A stretch of DNA of 64,000 bases. Source: Streptomyces sp. NBC_00654. GTDB lineage: Bacteria > Actinomycetota > Actinomycetes > Streptomycetales > Streptomycetaceae. The notes beneath the pieces are model-generated. The model was not told the origin of the DNA and did not search any database. It saw nothing but the letters and a program-made list of their open reading frames with translations. Shown here one piece after another: positions 24,684 to 33,443 of the stretch. The first letter of the stretch is position 1; every line of letters starts with the position of its first letter. The DNA is taken from NCBI RefSeq assembly GCF_026341775.1, contig NZ_JAPEOB010000002.1, positions 992,001 through 1,056,000 of the forward strand, given 5' to 3'. The position numbers and the translations under genes are program-made.

Positions 24684-26219
24684 TCACGGCCCCCGGGACA
24701 GGACAGTCTCCAGGGTGTCCGCCTCCTGCGGCGGCTTGTCCTCGCGGTAACGCAGCACCCGGGCGAACCGCAGCGTCACACCGGCCGGATAGCGGCTGGA
24801 GCGCTGGAGTCCGTCGTAGGCGATCTCGACGACGAGCTCCGGTCGGACGGTGACCACGAATCCGTCGTCGCCGGTGGACAGCTCGCGCAGCCGTTCGGTC
24901 TGCCAGCCGAGCATCGTGTCGGTGAGGCCCTTGAAGGTCTTTCCGAGCATGGCGAACGAGCCGTCCGGCAGCTGGGCGCCCAGGTGGAGGTTGGAGAGCT
25001 TTCCGGTGCGTCTGCCGTGCCCCCATTCGGCGGCCAGCACGACCAGGTCCAGGGTGTGCACCGGCTTCACCTTCAGCCAGGAGGCTCCTCGTCTGCCCGC
25101 GCTGTAGGGCGCGTCGAGGCTCTTGACGACGACGCCTTCGTGACCGCGCTCCAGGGTGGCGGCGAGGAAGGCCTCGGCCGCGTGGCGTGCGGCCTCGTCG
25201 TCGGGGTCGGGCACCAGGGTGCGCCGTACCCGCAGGGGCTCGGGGACCAGCCGGGCGAGCGCCGCGTGCCGGGCCGTGAAGGGCAGGCCGAGCAGGTCCT
25301 CGCCGTCGATGTACAGCGCGTCGAAGAAGACCGGGACGACCGGGACGTGTGCCGACGCACCGGCCACGTCGCGCCGGGAGCCCACGCGGGCGGCGGTCTC
25401 CTGGAACGGGCGCGGCCTGCTGTCCGCCCCGAGGGCGAGCACCTCGCCGTCGAGGATGAACCGGTCGCCCGGGAGCCCGGCCACGGCACGGACCACTTCG
25501 GGCAGCCGGCCGGTGATGTCGTCGAGGGTCCGGGTGTAGGCCCTGACCCGGTCGCCGTCGCGGTGCACCTGCACCCGGATGCCGTCGAGCTTCTCCTCCA
25601 CCGCGCACGGCCCGAGCCGCCCGACGGCCTCGGTGACCGAGCGCGCGGTGTGCGCGAGCATCGGCTGGACCGGGCGGCCCACGGTGAGCCGGAAGGTGCC
25701 GAGCGCGTCCGGCCCGTCCGCCAGCAGGGCCCGCGCCACGTCCTGGAGCGACCCGGCGAGCATCACGGCGCGGCGTACCCCGGCGGGCGGCGCTCCGCCG
25801 GCGCGCGCCAGGGCGTCCACGGCGACTGCGTCCAGCGCGCCCTGCCGTACCTCACCGGTGAGCAGGGCCCGCAGGAAGTGCTGCTCGTCGGCGGTGGCCG
25901 CGCCGAACAGCGCTCGCAGGGCCTCCCGGCGCGCGGCGCGGGAGCCCGGACCGGAGAGGGCACCGATCTCGGTGAGCCGGGCGTCGACCGCGGCCACGGT
26001 GAGGGTGGGGGCGGCGGCGGGCGGCACGGGGTCGCCCAGCGTGCGCCACCCGATGCCGAGCCGCCCCTGCGGCAGCCGGCCCGCGAGGTACGGGATCACG
26101 ATCGGCACGTCGTCCGGCCCGGCGTCCCGGAACAGTTCGGCCAGCAGCGCCACCTTCGCCGTCCGCGCGGACGTGGCGGCGACCGCGAGCGACACATGGG
26201 CGAGCCGGGCGAGCAGCAT
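24684..26219 (-). CDS. ATP-dependent DNA ligase
   Basis: A 511-residue ligase. An N-terminal helical DNA-binding domain (about 1-180) precedes the nucleotidyltransferase core with EEKLDGIRVQ, whose Lys210 takes AMP, plus FILDGEVLAL, GHEGVVVKSL and ASWLKVKP. The OB-fold follows, ending in VTLRFARVLRYREDK. This is the LigB-like actinobacterial type, additional to the essential NAD-dependent ligase, and is used in repair. The short N-terminal reading begins at the ATG at 26219. A perfect 7 x 10-bp tandem repeat lies about 90 bases upstream of the start. Confidence 0.94.
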   Translation of the reverse strand: MLLARLAHVSLAVAATSARTAKVALLAELFRDAGPDDVPIVIPYLAGRLPQGRLGIGWRTLGDPVPPAAAPTLTVAAVDARLTEIGALSGPGSRAARREALRALFGAATADEQHFLRALLTGEVRQGALDAVAVDALARAGGAPPAGVRRAVMLAGSLQDVARALLADGPDALGTFRLTVGRPVQPMLAHTARSVTEAVGRLGPCAVEEKLDGIRVQVHRDGDRVRAYTRTLDDITGRLPEVVRAVAGLPGDRFILDGEVLALGADSRPRPFQETAARVGSRRDVAGASAHVPVVPVFFDALYIDGEDLLGLPFTARHAALARLVPEPLRVRRTLVPDPDDEAARHAAEAFLAATLERGHEGVVVKSLDAPYSAGRRGASWLKVKPVHTLDLVVLAAEWGHGRRTGKLSNLHLGAQLPDGSFAMLGKTFKGLTDTMLGWQTERLRELSTGDDGFVVTVRPELVVEIAYDGLQRSSRYPAGVTLRFARVLRYREDKPPQEADTLETVLSRGP

Positions 26220-26310
26220 GACTTCATCGTGCTACGCCACCGGGCGCACCGCCCGCGCAGAACGCGCGCCCCGGGCCCCGCACCGTGTGGTCACACCCAG
26301 GCCGCACCCC

Positions 26311-26380
26311 GTAGCGCGTCGTAGCGCGTCGTAGCGCGTCGTAGCGCGTCGTAGCGCGTCGTAGCGCGTCGTAGCGCGTC
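26311..26380. repeat. Seven perfect tandem copies of GTAGCGCGTC
   Basis: 70 bases of an unbroken 10-bp unit between the ligase gene start (26219) and the stop of the YdjM-like gene (26382), both read in reverse. The repeat lies in the ligase upstream region, so copy number could change promoter spacing. No spacer sequences are present. Confidence 0.98.
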
Positions 26381-26381
26381 G

Positions 26382-27173
26382 TCAGATGAAGTTGAGCGCG
26401 GCTGCCCCGCCCACTCCCCCGAGCACCATGAAGGCGGGCATCAGCACCTTCAGCTCCACCCAGCTGCCGGCCCGGAACCGCATGGCCTTCGGCGGTCCGA
26501 TCGGGTACCAGCGCTTGCGGCCCAGGGGGATCGGCCACAGGATCGGGCAGCCCGAGACGGTGAGCGCGTCGCCGATGTCGTGGACGAGGGCGCCCAGCAC
26601 GATGGGCAGCCCCAGCCACAGGTACTCCTGGCCGGGGGCGTCGAACAGCCAGTCCGAGCCGTTGCCCGGCTTGTCCAGCACGCCGGCCAGGATCCAGGCG
26701 CTGGTGGCGCCGAGCAGCCACACCAGGACGTCGCTGGACATCCGGGCGGCCCGCCACAGCAGACCCTCGACCGCGAGCACCAGGTGGACGAAGAGGATCG
26801 CCAGCACCGCCCAGCGGCCGCCGGTGATCGCGGCGACCGAGGCCCCGCCGCCGATCAGCACCGCCCACAGCCAGGTGTGGGTCAGTGTCCGGTGGCCGCC
26901 GTTCCTGCGCGGGTCGCCGGGACCCCTGGTCGCCTTGTAGACCGTGTGCGAGAGCTTGTCGACGATCTCGCACAGGCCGCGCGAGACGGGCCCGAAGGCG
27001 CGCGAGATGGTCGCGGACTTGTGGTCGAGGTCGGGGGCGAGCGCGGCGCCCGCGCAGATCAGTGCGCCGACGACCAGGACGGGCCAGGGCATCGCATGGC
27101 CTGCGGCGGCGGCCGCCGCGCCCACCCCCAGCCAGGCCGCTGCCCCTGACAGAGAGTGTGCCGGTCCCATCAT
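26382..27173 (-). CDS. YdjM-like membrane metal-dependent hydrolase
   Basis: A 263-residue membrane protein from the ATG at 27173 (ATG at 27170 is equally possible). The features are those of the LexA-regulated YdjM/PF04307 family: MMGPAHSLSGAAAWLG at the start, LAPDLDHKSATISRAFGPVSR, the HRTLTHT metal-ligand motif (about 99-105), LVHDIGDALT, and at least five hydrophobic segments. The biochemical role of the family is unknown. It precedes the ligase gene on the same strand, separated by the tandem repeat array, which may suggest a DNA-damage connection, but no LexA box was identified. Confidence 0.85.
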   Translation of the reverse strand: MMGPAHSLSGAAAWLGVGAAAAAAGHAMPWPVLVVGALICAGAALAPDLDHKSATISRAFGPVSRGLCEIVDKLSHTVYKATRGPGDPRRNGGHRTLTHTWLWAVLIGGGASVAAITGGRWAVLAILFVHLVLAVEGLLWRAARMSSDVLVWLLGATSAWILAGVLDKPGNGSDWLFDAPGQEYLWLGLPIVLGALVHDIGDALTVSGCPILWPIPLGRKRWYPIGPPKAMRFRAGSWVELKVLMPAFMVLGGVGGAAALNFI

Positions 27174-27311
27174 GGTCGTTCCCGCCCCCAGTACGGTGGT
27201 GCGGCCATCGCCGTTGCGGCGCGGCCGAGTTGAGTGGAAAGGGTATCGTCCGTGATCTTCGTGCGGTCCTCCGGTTCCCTCATCGGGTCGGAAGACAGGC
27301 AAGATGGGGGC

Positions 27312-29825
27312 GTGACCCTAATCGATCAGCTGCCCCCGACCGACGACCCGGACGCCCTCTTCGAGGCCTTCTCGTCATGGACCGAGACGCAGGGCATCAC
27401 CCTCTATCCGGCCCAGGAGGAGGCGCTGATCGAGGTGGTCTCGGGGGCGAACGTGATCCTTTCCACCCCCACCGGCTCCGGGAAGAGCCTGGTCGCGGCG
27501 GGTGCGCACTTCACGGCGCTGGCCCAGGACAAGGTCACCTTCTACACCGCGCCGATCAAGGCGCTGGTCTCGGAGAAGTTCTTCGACCTGTGCAAGCTCT
27601 TCGGTACCGAGAACGTCGGCATGCTCACCGGTGACGCCTCGGTCAACGCCGACGCCCCGGTCATCTGCTGCACCGCCGAGGTGCTGGCCTCCATCGCGCT
27701 GCGCGACGGCAAGCACGCCGACATCGGCCAGGTCGTGATGGACGAGTTCCATTTCTACGCGGAGCCGGATCGCGGCTGGGCCTGGCAGATCCCGATCCTG
27801 GAACTGCCTCAGGCGCAGTTCGTCCTGATGTCGGCGACGCTCGGCGACGTCTCGGTGTTCGAGGAGGACCTGACCCGGCGCACCGGCCGCCCCACCTCCG
27901 TGGTGCGCTCCGCGACCCGGCCGGTCCCGCTGAGCTACGAGTACCGCCTCACCCCGATCACCGAGACGCTCACCGAGCTGCTGGACACCCGGCAGTCCCC
28001 CGTCTACATCGTGCACTTCACCCAGGCCGCCGCCGTCGAGCGGGCGCAGTCCCTGATGAGCATCAACATGTGCACGAAGGAGGAGAAGGAGAAGATCGCC
28101 GACCTGATCGGCAGCTTCCGCTTCACCACCAAGTTCGGCCAGAACCTCTCGCGCTACGTACGGCACGGCATCGGTGTGCATCACGCGGGCATGCTGCCGA
28201 AGTACCGGCGTCTGGTGGAGAAGCTCGCCCAGGCGGGTCTGCTGAAGGTGATCTGCGGTACGGACACCCTCGGAGTCGGCGTCAACGTCCCCATCCGCAC
28301 GGTGCTGTTCACCGCGCTCACCAAGTACGACGGCACCCGTGTCCGTACGCTGCGCGCCCGTGAGTTCCACCAGATCGCGGGCCGCGCCGGGCGGGCGGGC
28401 TTCGACACGGCGGGCTTCGTCGTCGCGCAGGCGCCCGAACACGTCATCGAGAACGAGAAGGCCGTCAAGAAGGCGGGCGACGACCCGAAGAAGAAGCGCA
28501 AGGTGGTCCGCAAGAAGGCTCCGGAGGGCTTCGTGGCCTGGTCGGAGACGACCTTCGACAAGCTCATCCAGTCCGAGCCGGAGCCGCTGAACTCCCGCTT
28601 CCGGGTCACCCACACGATGCTGCTCGCGGTGATCGCCCGTCCGGGCAACGCCTTCGAGGCGATGCGGCGTCTGCTGGAGGACAACCACGAGCCGCGCAGG
28701 GCGCAGCTGCGGCACATCCGCCGGGCGATCGCGATCTACCGCTCGCTGCTCGACGGCGGTGTGGTGGAGCAGCTGGACGAGCCGGATACCGAGGGCCGGA
28801 TCGTGCGGCTGACCGTCGACCTCCAGCAGGACTTCGCGCTGAACCAGCCGCTGTCCACCTTCGCCCTGGCCTCGTTCGACCTGCTGGACGTCGAGTCGCC
28901 CTCGTACGCGCTGGACATGGTCTCCGTCGTCGAGTCGACGCTGGACGACCCCCGGCAGATCCTCGCCGCCCAGCAGAACAAGGCGCGCGGCGAGGCCGTG
29001 GGGCAGATGAAGGCGGACGGGGTCGAGTACGAGGAGCGGATGGAGCTGCTCCAGGACGTCACGTACCCGAAGCCGCTGAGCGAGCTGCTGTGGCACGCCT
29101 ACGACGTGTACCGCACGAGCCATCCGTGGGTGGGCGACCATCCGGTGTCGCCGAAGTCGGTGATCCGGGACATGTACGAACGGGCCATGACCTTCACGGA
29201 GTTCACCTCGCACTACGAGCTGGCCCGGACCGAGGGCATCGTGCTGCGGTATCTCGCGAGCGCGTACAAGGCCCTTGAGCACACCATCCCCGACGACCTG
29301 AAGTCCGAGGACCTGGAGGATCTGATCTCCTGGCTCGGCGAGATGGTGCGTCAGGTGGACTCCAGTCTGCTGGACGAGTGGGAGCAGCTGGCCAACCCCG
29401 AGGTGGAGACGGCCGAGCAGGCGCAGGAGCGGGCGGACGAGGTCAAACCGGTCACCGCCAACGCCCGCGCGTTCCGGGTGCTGGTGCGCAACGCGATGTT
29501 CCGCCGGGTGGAGCTGGCCGCGCTGGACCGGGTCCGCGAGCTGGGCGAGATGGACGCCGAGTCGGGCTGGGACGAGGACGCCTGGGGCGCGGCGATGGAC
29601 GGGTACTGGGACGAGTACGAGGATCTCGGCACCGGCCCCGACGCCCGCGGGCCGAAGCTGCTGAAGATCGAGGAGGACCCCGAGCACGGTCTGTGGCGGG
29701 TCTGGCAGGCGTTCGCCGACCCCAACGGGGACCACGACTGGGGAATCCGGGCCGAGGTCGACCTGGCGGCGTCCGACGAGGAGGGCCGGGCGGTCGTCCG
29801 GGTCACCGCGGTGGGCCAGCTGTGA
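27312..29825 (+). CDS. DEAD/DEAH-box helicase with DUF3516-type C-terminus
   Basis: An 837-residue Ski2-like helicase beginning at the GTG at 27312. Walker A is STPTGSGKS (51-59), motif II is DEFH (144-147), motif III is MSATLG and motif VI is QIAGRAGRAG. A Lys-rich loop DPKKKRKVVRKK (391-402) follows the second RecA domain. The long C-terminal half is helical and typical of actinobacterial DUF3516 helicases. It may act on RNA or DNA; family members are poorly studied. It is divergent from the YdjM-like gene and followed after 67 bases by tesB. Confidence 0.92.
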   Translation: MTLIDQLPPTDDPDALFEAFSSWTETQGITLYPAQEEALIEVVSGANVILSTPTGSGKSLVAAGAHFTALAQDKVTFYTAPIKALVSEKFFDLCKLFGTENVGMLTGDASVNADAPVICCTAEVLASIALRDGKHADIGQVVMDEFHFYAEPDRGWAWQIPILELPQAQFVLMSATLGDVSVFEEDLTRRTGRPTSVVRSATRPVPLSYEYRLTPITETLTELLDTRQSPVYIVHFTQAAAVERAQSLMSINMCTKEEKEKIADLIGSFRFTTKFGQNLSRYVRHGIGVHHAGMLPKYRRLVEKLAQAGLLKVICGTDTLGVGVNVPIRTVLFTALTKYDGTRVRTLRAREFHQIAGRAGRAGFDTAGFVVAQAPEHVIENEKAVKKAGDDPKKKRKVVRKKAPEGFVAWSETTFDKLIQSEPEPLNSRFRVTHTMLLAVIARPGNAFEAMRRLLEDNHEPRRAQLRHIRRAIAIYRSLLDGGVVEQLDEPDTEGRIVRLTVDLQQDFALNQPLSTFALASFDLLDVESPSYALDMVSVVESTLDDPRQILAAQQNKARGEAVGQMKADGVEYEERMELLQDVTYPKPLSELLWHAYDVYRTSHPWVGDHPVSPKSVIRDMYERAMTFTEFTSHYELARTEGIVLRYLASAYKALEHTIPDDLKSEDLEDLISWLGEMVRQVDSSLLDEWEQLANPEVETAEQAQERADEVKPVTANARAFRVLVRNAMFRRVELAALDRVRELGEMDAESGWDEDAWGAAMDGYWDEYEDLGTGPDARGPKLLKIEEDPEHGLWRVWQAFADPNGDHDWGIRAEVDLAASDEEGRAVVRVTAVGQL

Positions 29826-29892
29826 GCAGGCATGTGATGAGGCGGGCCGCCGCCGCGGCAGCGGGGCGGGCCCCGGAGTGGAGACGAACGGC

Positions 29893-30765
29893 ATGACGAA
29901 TCCGGCCGAGCGCCTGGTCGACCTTCTCGACCTGGAGCGGATCGAGGTCAACATCTTCCGGGGCCGCAGTCCGCACGAGTCCCTGCAGCGGGTCTTCGGC
30001 GGTCAGGTCGCGGGGCAGGCGCTGGTGGCGGCCGGCCGGACCACCGACGGGGAGCGGCCGGTGCACTCGCTGCACGCCTACTTCCTGCGGCCCGGACGCC
30101 CCGGGGTTCCGATCGTGTACGAGGTGGAGCGGGTGCGGGACGGCCGGTCCTTCACCACCCGCCGGGTCACGGCCGTCCAGGAGGGCCGGACGATCTTCAA
30201 TCTGACGGCGTCCTTCCACCGCCCCGAGGCGGGCGGCTTCGAGCACCAGCTGCCGCCGGCCCGCACGGTGCCGGATCCCGAAGAGCTGCCCACCGTCGCC
30301 GACGAGGTCCGTGAGCATCTGGGCGCGCTGCCCGAGGCGCTGGAGCGGATGGCCCGGCGCCAGCCCTTCGACATCCGTTACGCCGACCGGCTGCGCTGGA
30401 CGCGGGAGGAGATCAGGGACGCGGATCCGCGCAGCGCGGTGTGGATGCGGGCGGTCGGCCCGCTGGGCGACGACCCGCTGGTGCACACCTGCGCGCTGAC
30501 GTACGCGAGTGACATGACGCTGCTGGACGCGGTCCGGATCCCGGTGGAACCGCTGTGGGGTCCGCGCGGTTTCGACATGGCGTCGCTGGACCACGCGATG
30601 TGGTTCCACCGGCCGTTCCGGGCGGACGAATGGTTCCTGTACGACCAGGAGTCGCCCATCGCGACGGGTGGCCGGGGGCTGGCGCGCGGCCGGATCTACG
30701 ACCGTGAGGGCCGGCTGCTGGTGTCCGTGGTGCAGGAGGGGCTGTTCCGGCGCCTGGGCGCGTAG
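29893..30765 (+). CDS. tesB: Acyl-CoA thioesterase II
   Basis: A 290-residue double-hotdog thioesterase that hydrolyses medium- and long-chain acyl-CoA. Motifs include FRGRSPHESLQRVFGGQVAGQAL (about 19-41), HSLHAYFLRPG, TYASDMTLLDA with the catalytic Asp, SLDHAMWFHRPF and SVVQEGLFR with the catalytic Gln. The start is taken at the ATG at 29893; a GTG at 29878 would add five residues. It likely shares a transcript with the helicase just upstream. Confidence 0.93.
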   Translation: MTNPAERLVDLLDLERIEVNIFRGRSPHESLQRVFGGQVAGQALVAAGRTTDGERPVHSLHAYFLRPGRPGVPIVYEVERVRDGRSFTTRRVTAVQEGRTIFNLTASFHRPEAGGFEHQLPPARTVPDPEELPTVADEVREHLGALPEALERMARRQPFDIRYADRLRWTREEIRDADPRSAVWMRAVGPLGDDPLVHTCALTYASDMTLLDAVRIPVEPLWGPRGFDMASLDHAMWFHRPFRADEWFLYDQESPIATGGRGLARGRIYDREGRLLVSVVQEGLFRRLGA

Positions 30766-30857
30766 CCGGTGCCTGCCCGGTTCCGGTGCCGGCGCCGGCC
30801 GTCGAACCGTCCGGTCTACCCTTCGAGGCCCAGTGGCAGAACACGAGGAGTGGGCGC

Positions 30858-31553
30858 GTGAGCGGCGTACTGACCATGAACCCCGTCCCCCGGGACACAA
30901 CGGGCCGGGCTGCGGGAACGGACGGGCCGCCCGCTCCGGTGGGGCGGGTCATCAACCTCCGGGACGAGCGGGACGGGCTCCGTACGGTCGCCCATGTGGA
31001 GCGCGACCTTCCGCCCGGCGGCATACCGGAGTACCTCGCGGCCCGGAGGAGCGGGGTGCGCTCCTTCGTCCTGTGGGCCGATCCGGACCGGCGGCAGCGG
31101 CTGGCCACCCTGGTCACCGTGTCGGTGAACGACGGCGTGGGAACGTATCGGGTGCTCGGCGACCGGGGCGAGCCGATCGGCACCCTCGTCCGTGAGAAGG
31201 CCCTCTCCGGCAGGGGACTGCGCACGCGCTGGACGGTGACGCAGCCCGGCTGCCCGGAGGCGGTCGGCTACAAGGGCCGGATCTTCTGGTGGTACGTCTG
31301 GTGGCTGCTGCTCCCCGTCCAGACGGTCGTCGCCACGCTCGCCCTGCTCAGCGGCAGCGGCGACGTCGCCCGTGGCCCCCGGCGCATCGTGTGGCGCGCG
31401 GGCGGGGAGGCTCCGCTGGAGTTCCGCTCGGACAAGGACGAGCTCCATCTGCACGCACCGTGGTGCGACTGGCGGGTCGGTGCGGCGCTGGTGGCCCTGG
31501 TGCCGACGTTCGAGGGCTGGCTCGGCCATCCTTGGGACGACAAGAAGAAGTAG
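30858..31553 (+). CDS. LURP-one/scramblase-like hypothetical protein
   Basis: A 231-residue protein from the GTG at 30858, 7 bases after GAGGAG. After a Pro/Arg-rich N-terminus it contains a beta-rich pattern (YRVLGDRGEPIGTLVREKAL, then LRTRWTVTQPG..AVGYKGR) like phospholipid-scramblase/LURP-one domains. A hydrophobic WWYVWWLLLPVQTVVATLALL segment (about 142-162) and a second repeat of the beta pattern with PWCDWRV follow. Function unknown; a membrane-associated lipid-binding role is only suggested by the fold resemblance. Confidence 0.6.
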   Translation: MSGVLTMNPVPRDTTGRAAGTDGPPAPVGRVINLRDERDGLRTVAHVERDLPPGGIPEYLAARRSGVRSFVLWADPDRRQRLATLVTVSVNDGVGTYRVLGDRGEPIGTLVREKALSGRGLRTRWTVTQPGCPEAVGYKGRIFWWYVWWLLLPVQTVVATLALLSGSGDVARGPRRIVWRAGGEAPLEFRSDKDELHLHAPWCDWRVGAALVALVPTFEGWLGHPWDDKKK

Positions 31554-31628
31554 ACGCCTGTGGTGCGTCCCCGCCGGGGGCGGTCCGCCTCTCCTGCCCT
31601 CGTTGTGCTGTGAAAGGACCTCAGCTCC

Positions 31629-32174
31629 ATGACCGAGATCGTCCCCGTGTCCGGCCCCGAACTGGTCACGTACGCCGATGAACTGGCCGCCCTCCTGGTG
31701 GAGACCGTCGAGGAGGGGTCGTCGGTGGGATTCCTCGCCCCGCTGGACCGTGATGTCGCCGCCGCCTGGTGGCGCGAGCGGGCCGCGGCCGTCGACGCGG
31801 GCGCCCTCCGCGTCTGGATCGCCCGTGACGGGGAGCGGGTGGCCGGCACCGTCAGCCTGGTCCGGGCGGCGTTGCCGAACGCCCGGCACCGCGCGGAGGT
31901 CGCCAAGCTGATGGTCCGGCCCTCCGCCCGCGGCCGGGGGGTCGGCCGTTCGCTGCTCGCCGCCGTCGAGGAGTGGGCGGCCGGGTCCGGGGTGACGCTG
32001 CTGGTCCTGGACACGGAGAGCGGAAGCTCCGCCGAGCGGCTCTACCGCGCGGCGGGCTGGACCGAGTGCGGTTCGGTGCCGGGGTACGCCGCCGACCCGT
32101 CGGGGGTCCTGAAGCCGACCACGTACTACTACCGGGAGATCGGCTCCCCCGTGAGCCCGTCGACGTCCTTGTAG
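31629..32174 (+). CDS. GNAT-family N-acetyltransferase
   Basis: A 181-residue acetyltransferase with the acetyl-CoA binding motif VRPSARGRGVGRSLLAAVEEWA (about 96-117), preceded by the ERVAGTVSLV strand and followed by VLDTESGSSAERLYRAAGW. The ATG at 31629 follows AAAGGACC. Substrate unknown. Its last 46 bases overlap, tail to tail, the end of the amidohydrolase gene on the other strand, leaving no room for a terminator between them. Confidence 0.9.
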   Translation: MTEIVPVSGPELVTYADELAALLVETVEEGSSVGFLAPLDRDVAAAWWRERAAAVDAGALRVWIARDGERVAGTVSLVRAALPNARHRAEVAKLMVRPSARGRGVGRSLLAAVEEWAAGSGVTLLVLDTESGSSAERLYRAAGWTECGSVPGYAADPSGVLKPTTYYYREIGSPVSPSTSL

Positions 32175-33394
32175 GCGACCCCGTCCTTCATCACGAGCAG
32201 GATGTTCTCGGGCCTGCCGAGCGCGTGGATGTCGGTGAGCGGATTGCCGCGGGCGATGACGACATCGGCGCGCTTGCCGGGTTCCAGGGTGCCGATCTCG
32301 TGGGCGAGGCCGAGGAGTTCGGCGGCCTCGCTCGTGCCCGCGCGCAGGGCGCCCATGGGGGTCATCCCGCAGTCCACGAGATGGCCGAGCTCCCGCAGGT
32401 TGGTGCCGTGCTCGGCGATGCCGCAGTCGGTTCCCATGGCCACCCGCACCCCGCGTTCGACCGCGTGCGGGATGTGGGTGCGGGCGACCTCCTGCCAGTG
32501 CTTCTTCTTCGCGTACGCCCAGGGTGCCGCCTTCGCCGGGTCCGGGTCGGTGTGGGCCGTGGTGAGGGTCGGGACGAGGAAGGTGCCGCGCTCCAGCATC
32601 AGGTCGATGGCCTCGTCGTCGATCTCGTACCCGTGCTCGACGCTGGCGACCCCGCCGCGCACGGCGTTGAGGATGCCGCCCCGGCCCTGTGCGTGGGCGG
32701 CGACCTTCTTGCCCCGGTGCCCGGCCGCGATGTCGGTGATCGTACGGATCTCGTCCTCCAGGAATCCGTCGTCGTCCGGCTGGTCGGTGGGGCTCCACAC
32801 TCCCCCGGTCGCGGCGATCTTGACGCAGTCGGCGCCCTGCCGCAGCACCCCGCGTACGGCTCTGCGGCACTCGGCGGGTCCGTCGGCGAGGCGGCCCATG
32901 GTGCTGTCCACCGCGCCGTCGTCATGGGCGGCACGGAAGTCGCCGTGGCCGCCGGTCGGGCTGAGCATGGCAACGGCGATCAGCAGCCGGGGGCCGGGCA
33001 GGAGGCCCGATTCGACGGCGCGGCGATGCCCGGCGTCGGCTCCGCCGAGGTCACGGGCCGTGGTGACACCCGCTTCCAGGGTCTGCTTCATCCGGGGCGC
33101 CGCCAGGAACGTGAGGAGACTGCGCGGCATGGCCGCGATCTCCGCGTGGCTCATCGATGTGCCCGGGGCGGCCATATGGACGTGGCAGTCGATGAAGCCG
33201 GGCAGGATCGTGTCACCCCGTACATCGATCCGGCGGGTGCCGTCGGGGAGTCCGGGGTGGGCGGCGGACGGTCCCGCCCAGCGGACGGTCCCGTCCACGA
33301 CGAGTACCGCGCCGTCCTTGACCGGTTCGCCCCCGGTGCCGTCGATGAGCAGGCCGTTGTGCAGGAGTACGGGTGTGGTGGCGGGGGCGGGCAT
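32129..33394 (-). CDS. Amidohydrolase (prolidase/imidazolonepropionase-like)
   Basis: A 421-residue metal-dependent hydrolase of the amidohydrolase superfamily. Metal ligands are DCHVHM (His71, His73), the Lys in CVKIAATGG, AHAQG, EHGYEID and the Asp in GTDCG. It matches the Xaa-Pro dipeptidase/imidazolonepropionase-like group, which cleaves dipeptides or related amides. It is first in a reverse-strand region followed upstream by an MFS transporter and an amidase, suggesting uptake or export and breakdown of an amide compound. The substrate is not known. Confidence 0.9.
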   Translation of the reverse strand: MPAPATTPVLLHNGLLIDGTGGEPVKDGAVLVVDGTVRWAGPSAAHPGLPDGTRRIDVRGDTILPGFIDCHVHMAAPGTSMSHAEIAAMPRSLLTFLAAPRMKQTLEAGVTTARDLGGADAGHRRAVESGLLPGPRLLIAVAMLSPTGGHGDFRAAHDDGAVDSTMGRLADGPAECRRAVRGVLRQGADCVKIAATGGVWSPTDQPDDDGFLEDEIRTITDIAAGHRGKKVAAHAQGRGGILNAVRGGVASVEHGYEIDDEAIDLMLERGTFLVPTLTTAHTDPDPAKAAPWAYAKKKHWQEVARTHIPHAVERGVRVAMGTDCGIAEHGTNLRELGHLVDCGMTPMGALRAGTSEAAELLGLAHEIGTLEPGKRADVVIARGNPLTDIHALGRPENILLVMKDGVAYKDVDGLTGEPISR

Positions 33395-33443
33395 GACGTG
33401 GTTCCTTCCCTGGAGGGCGTGACGGGGGGGTACGCGGGAGTGT

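Noticed and set aside
26311..26380. Possible CRISPR array
   Set aside because: The 10-bp units are directly adjacent with no spacers and no cas genes are present.
27375..29954. Open frame of 859 codons on the reverse strand
   Set aside because: It is antisense to the intact DUF3516-type helicase and has no recognisable domain.
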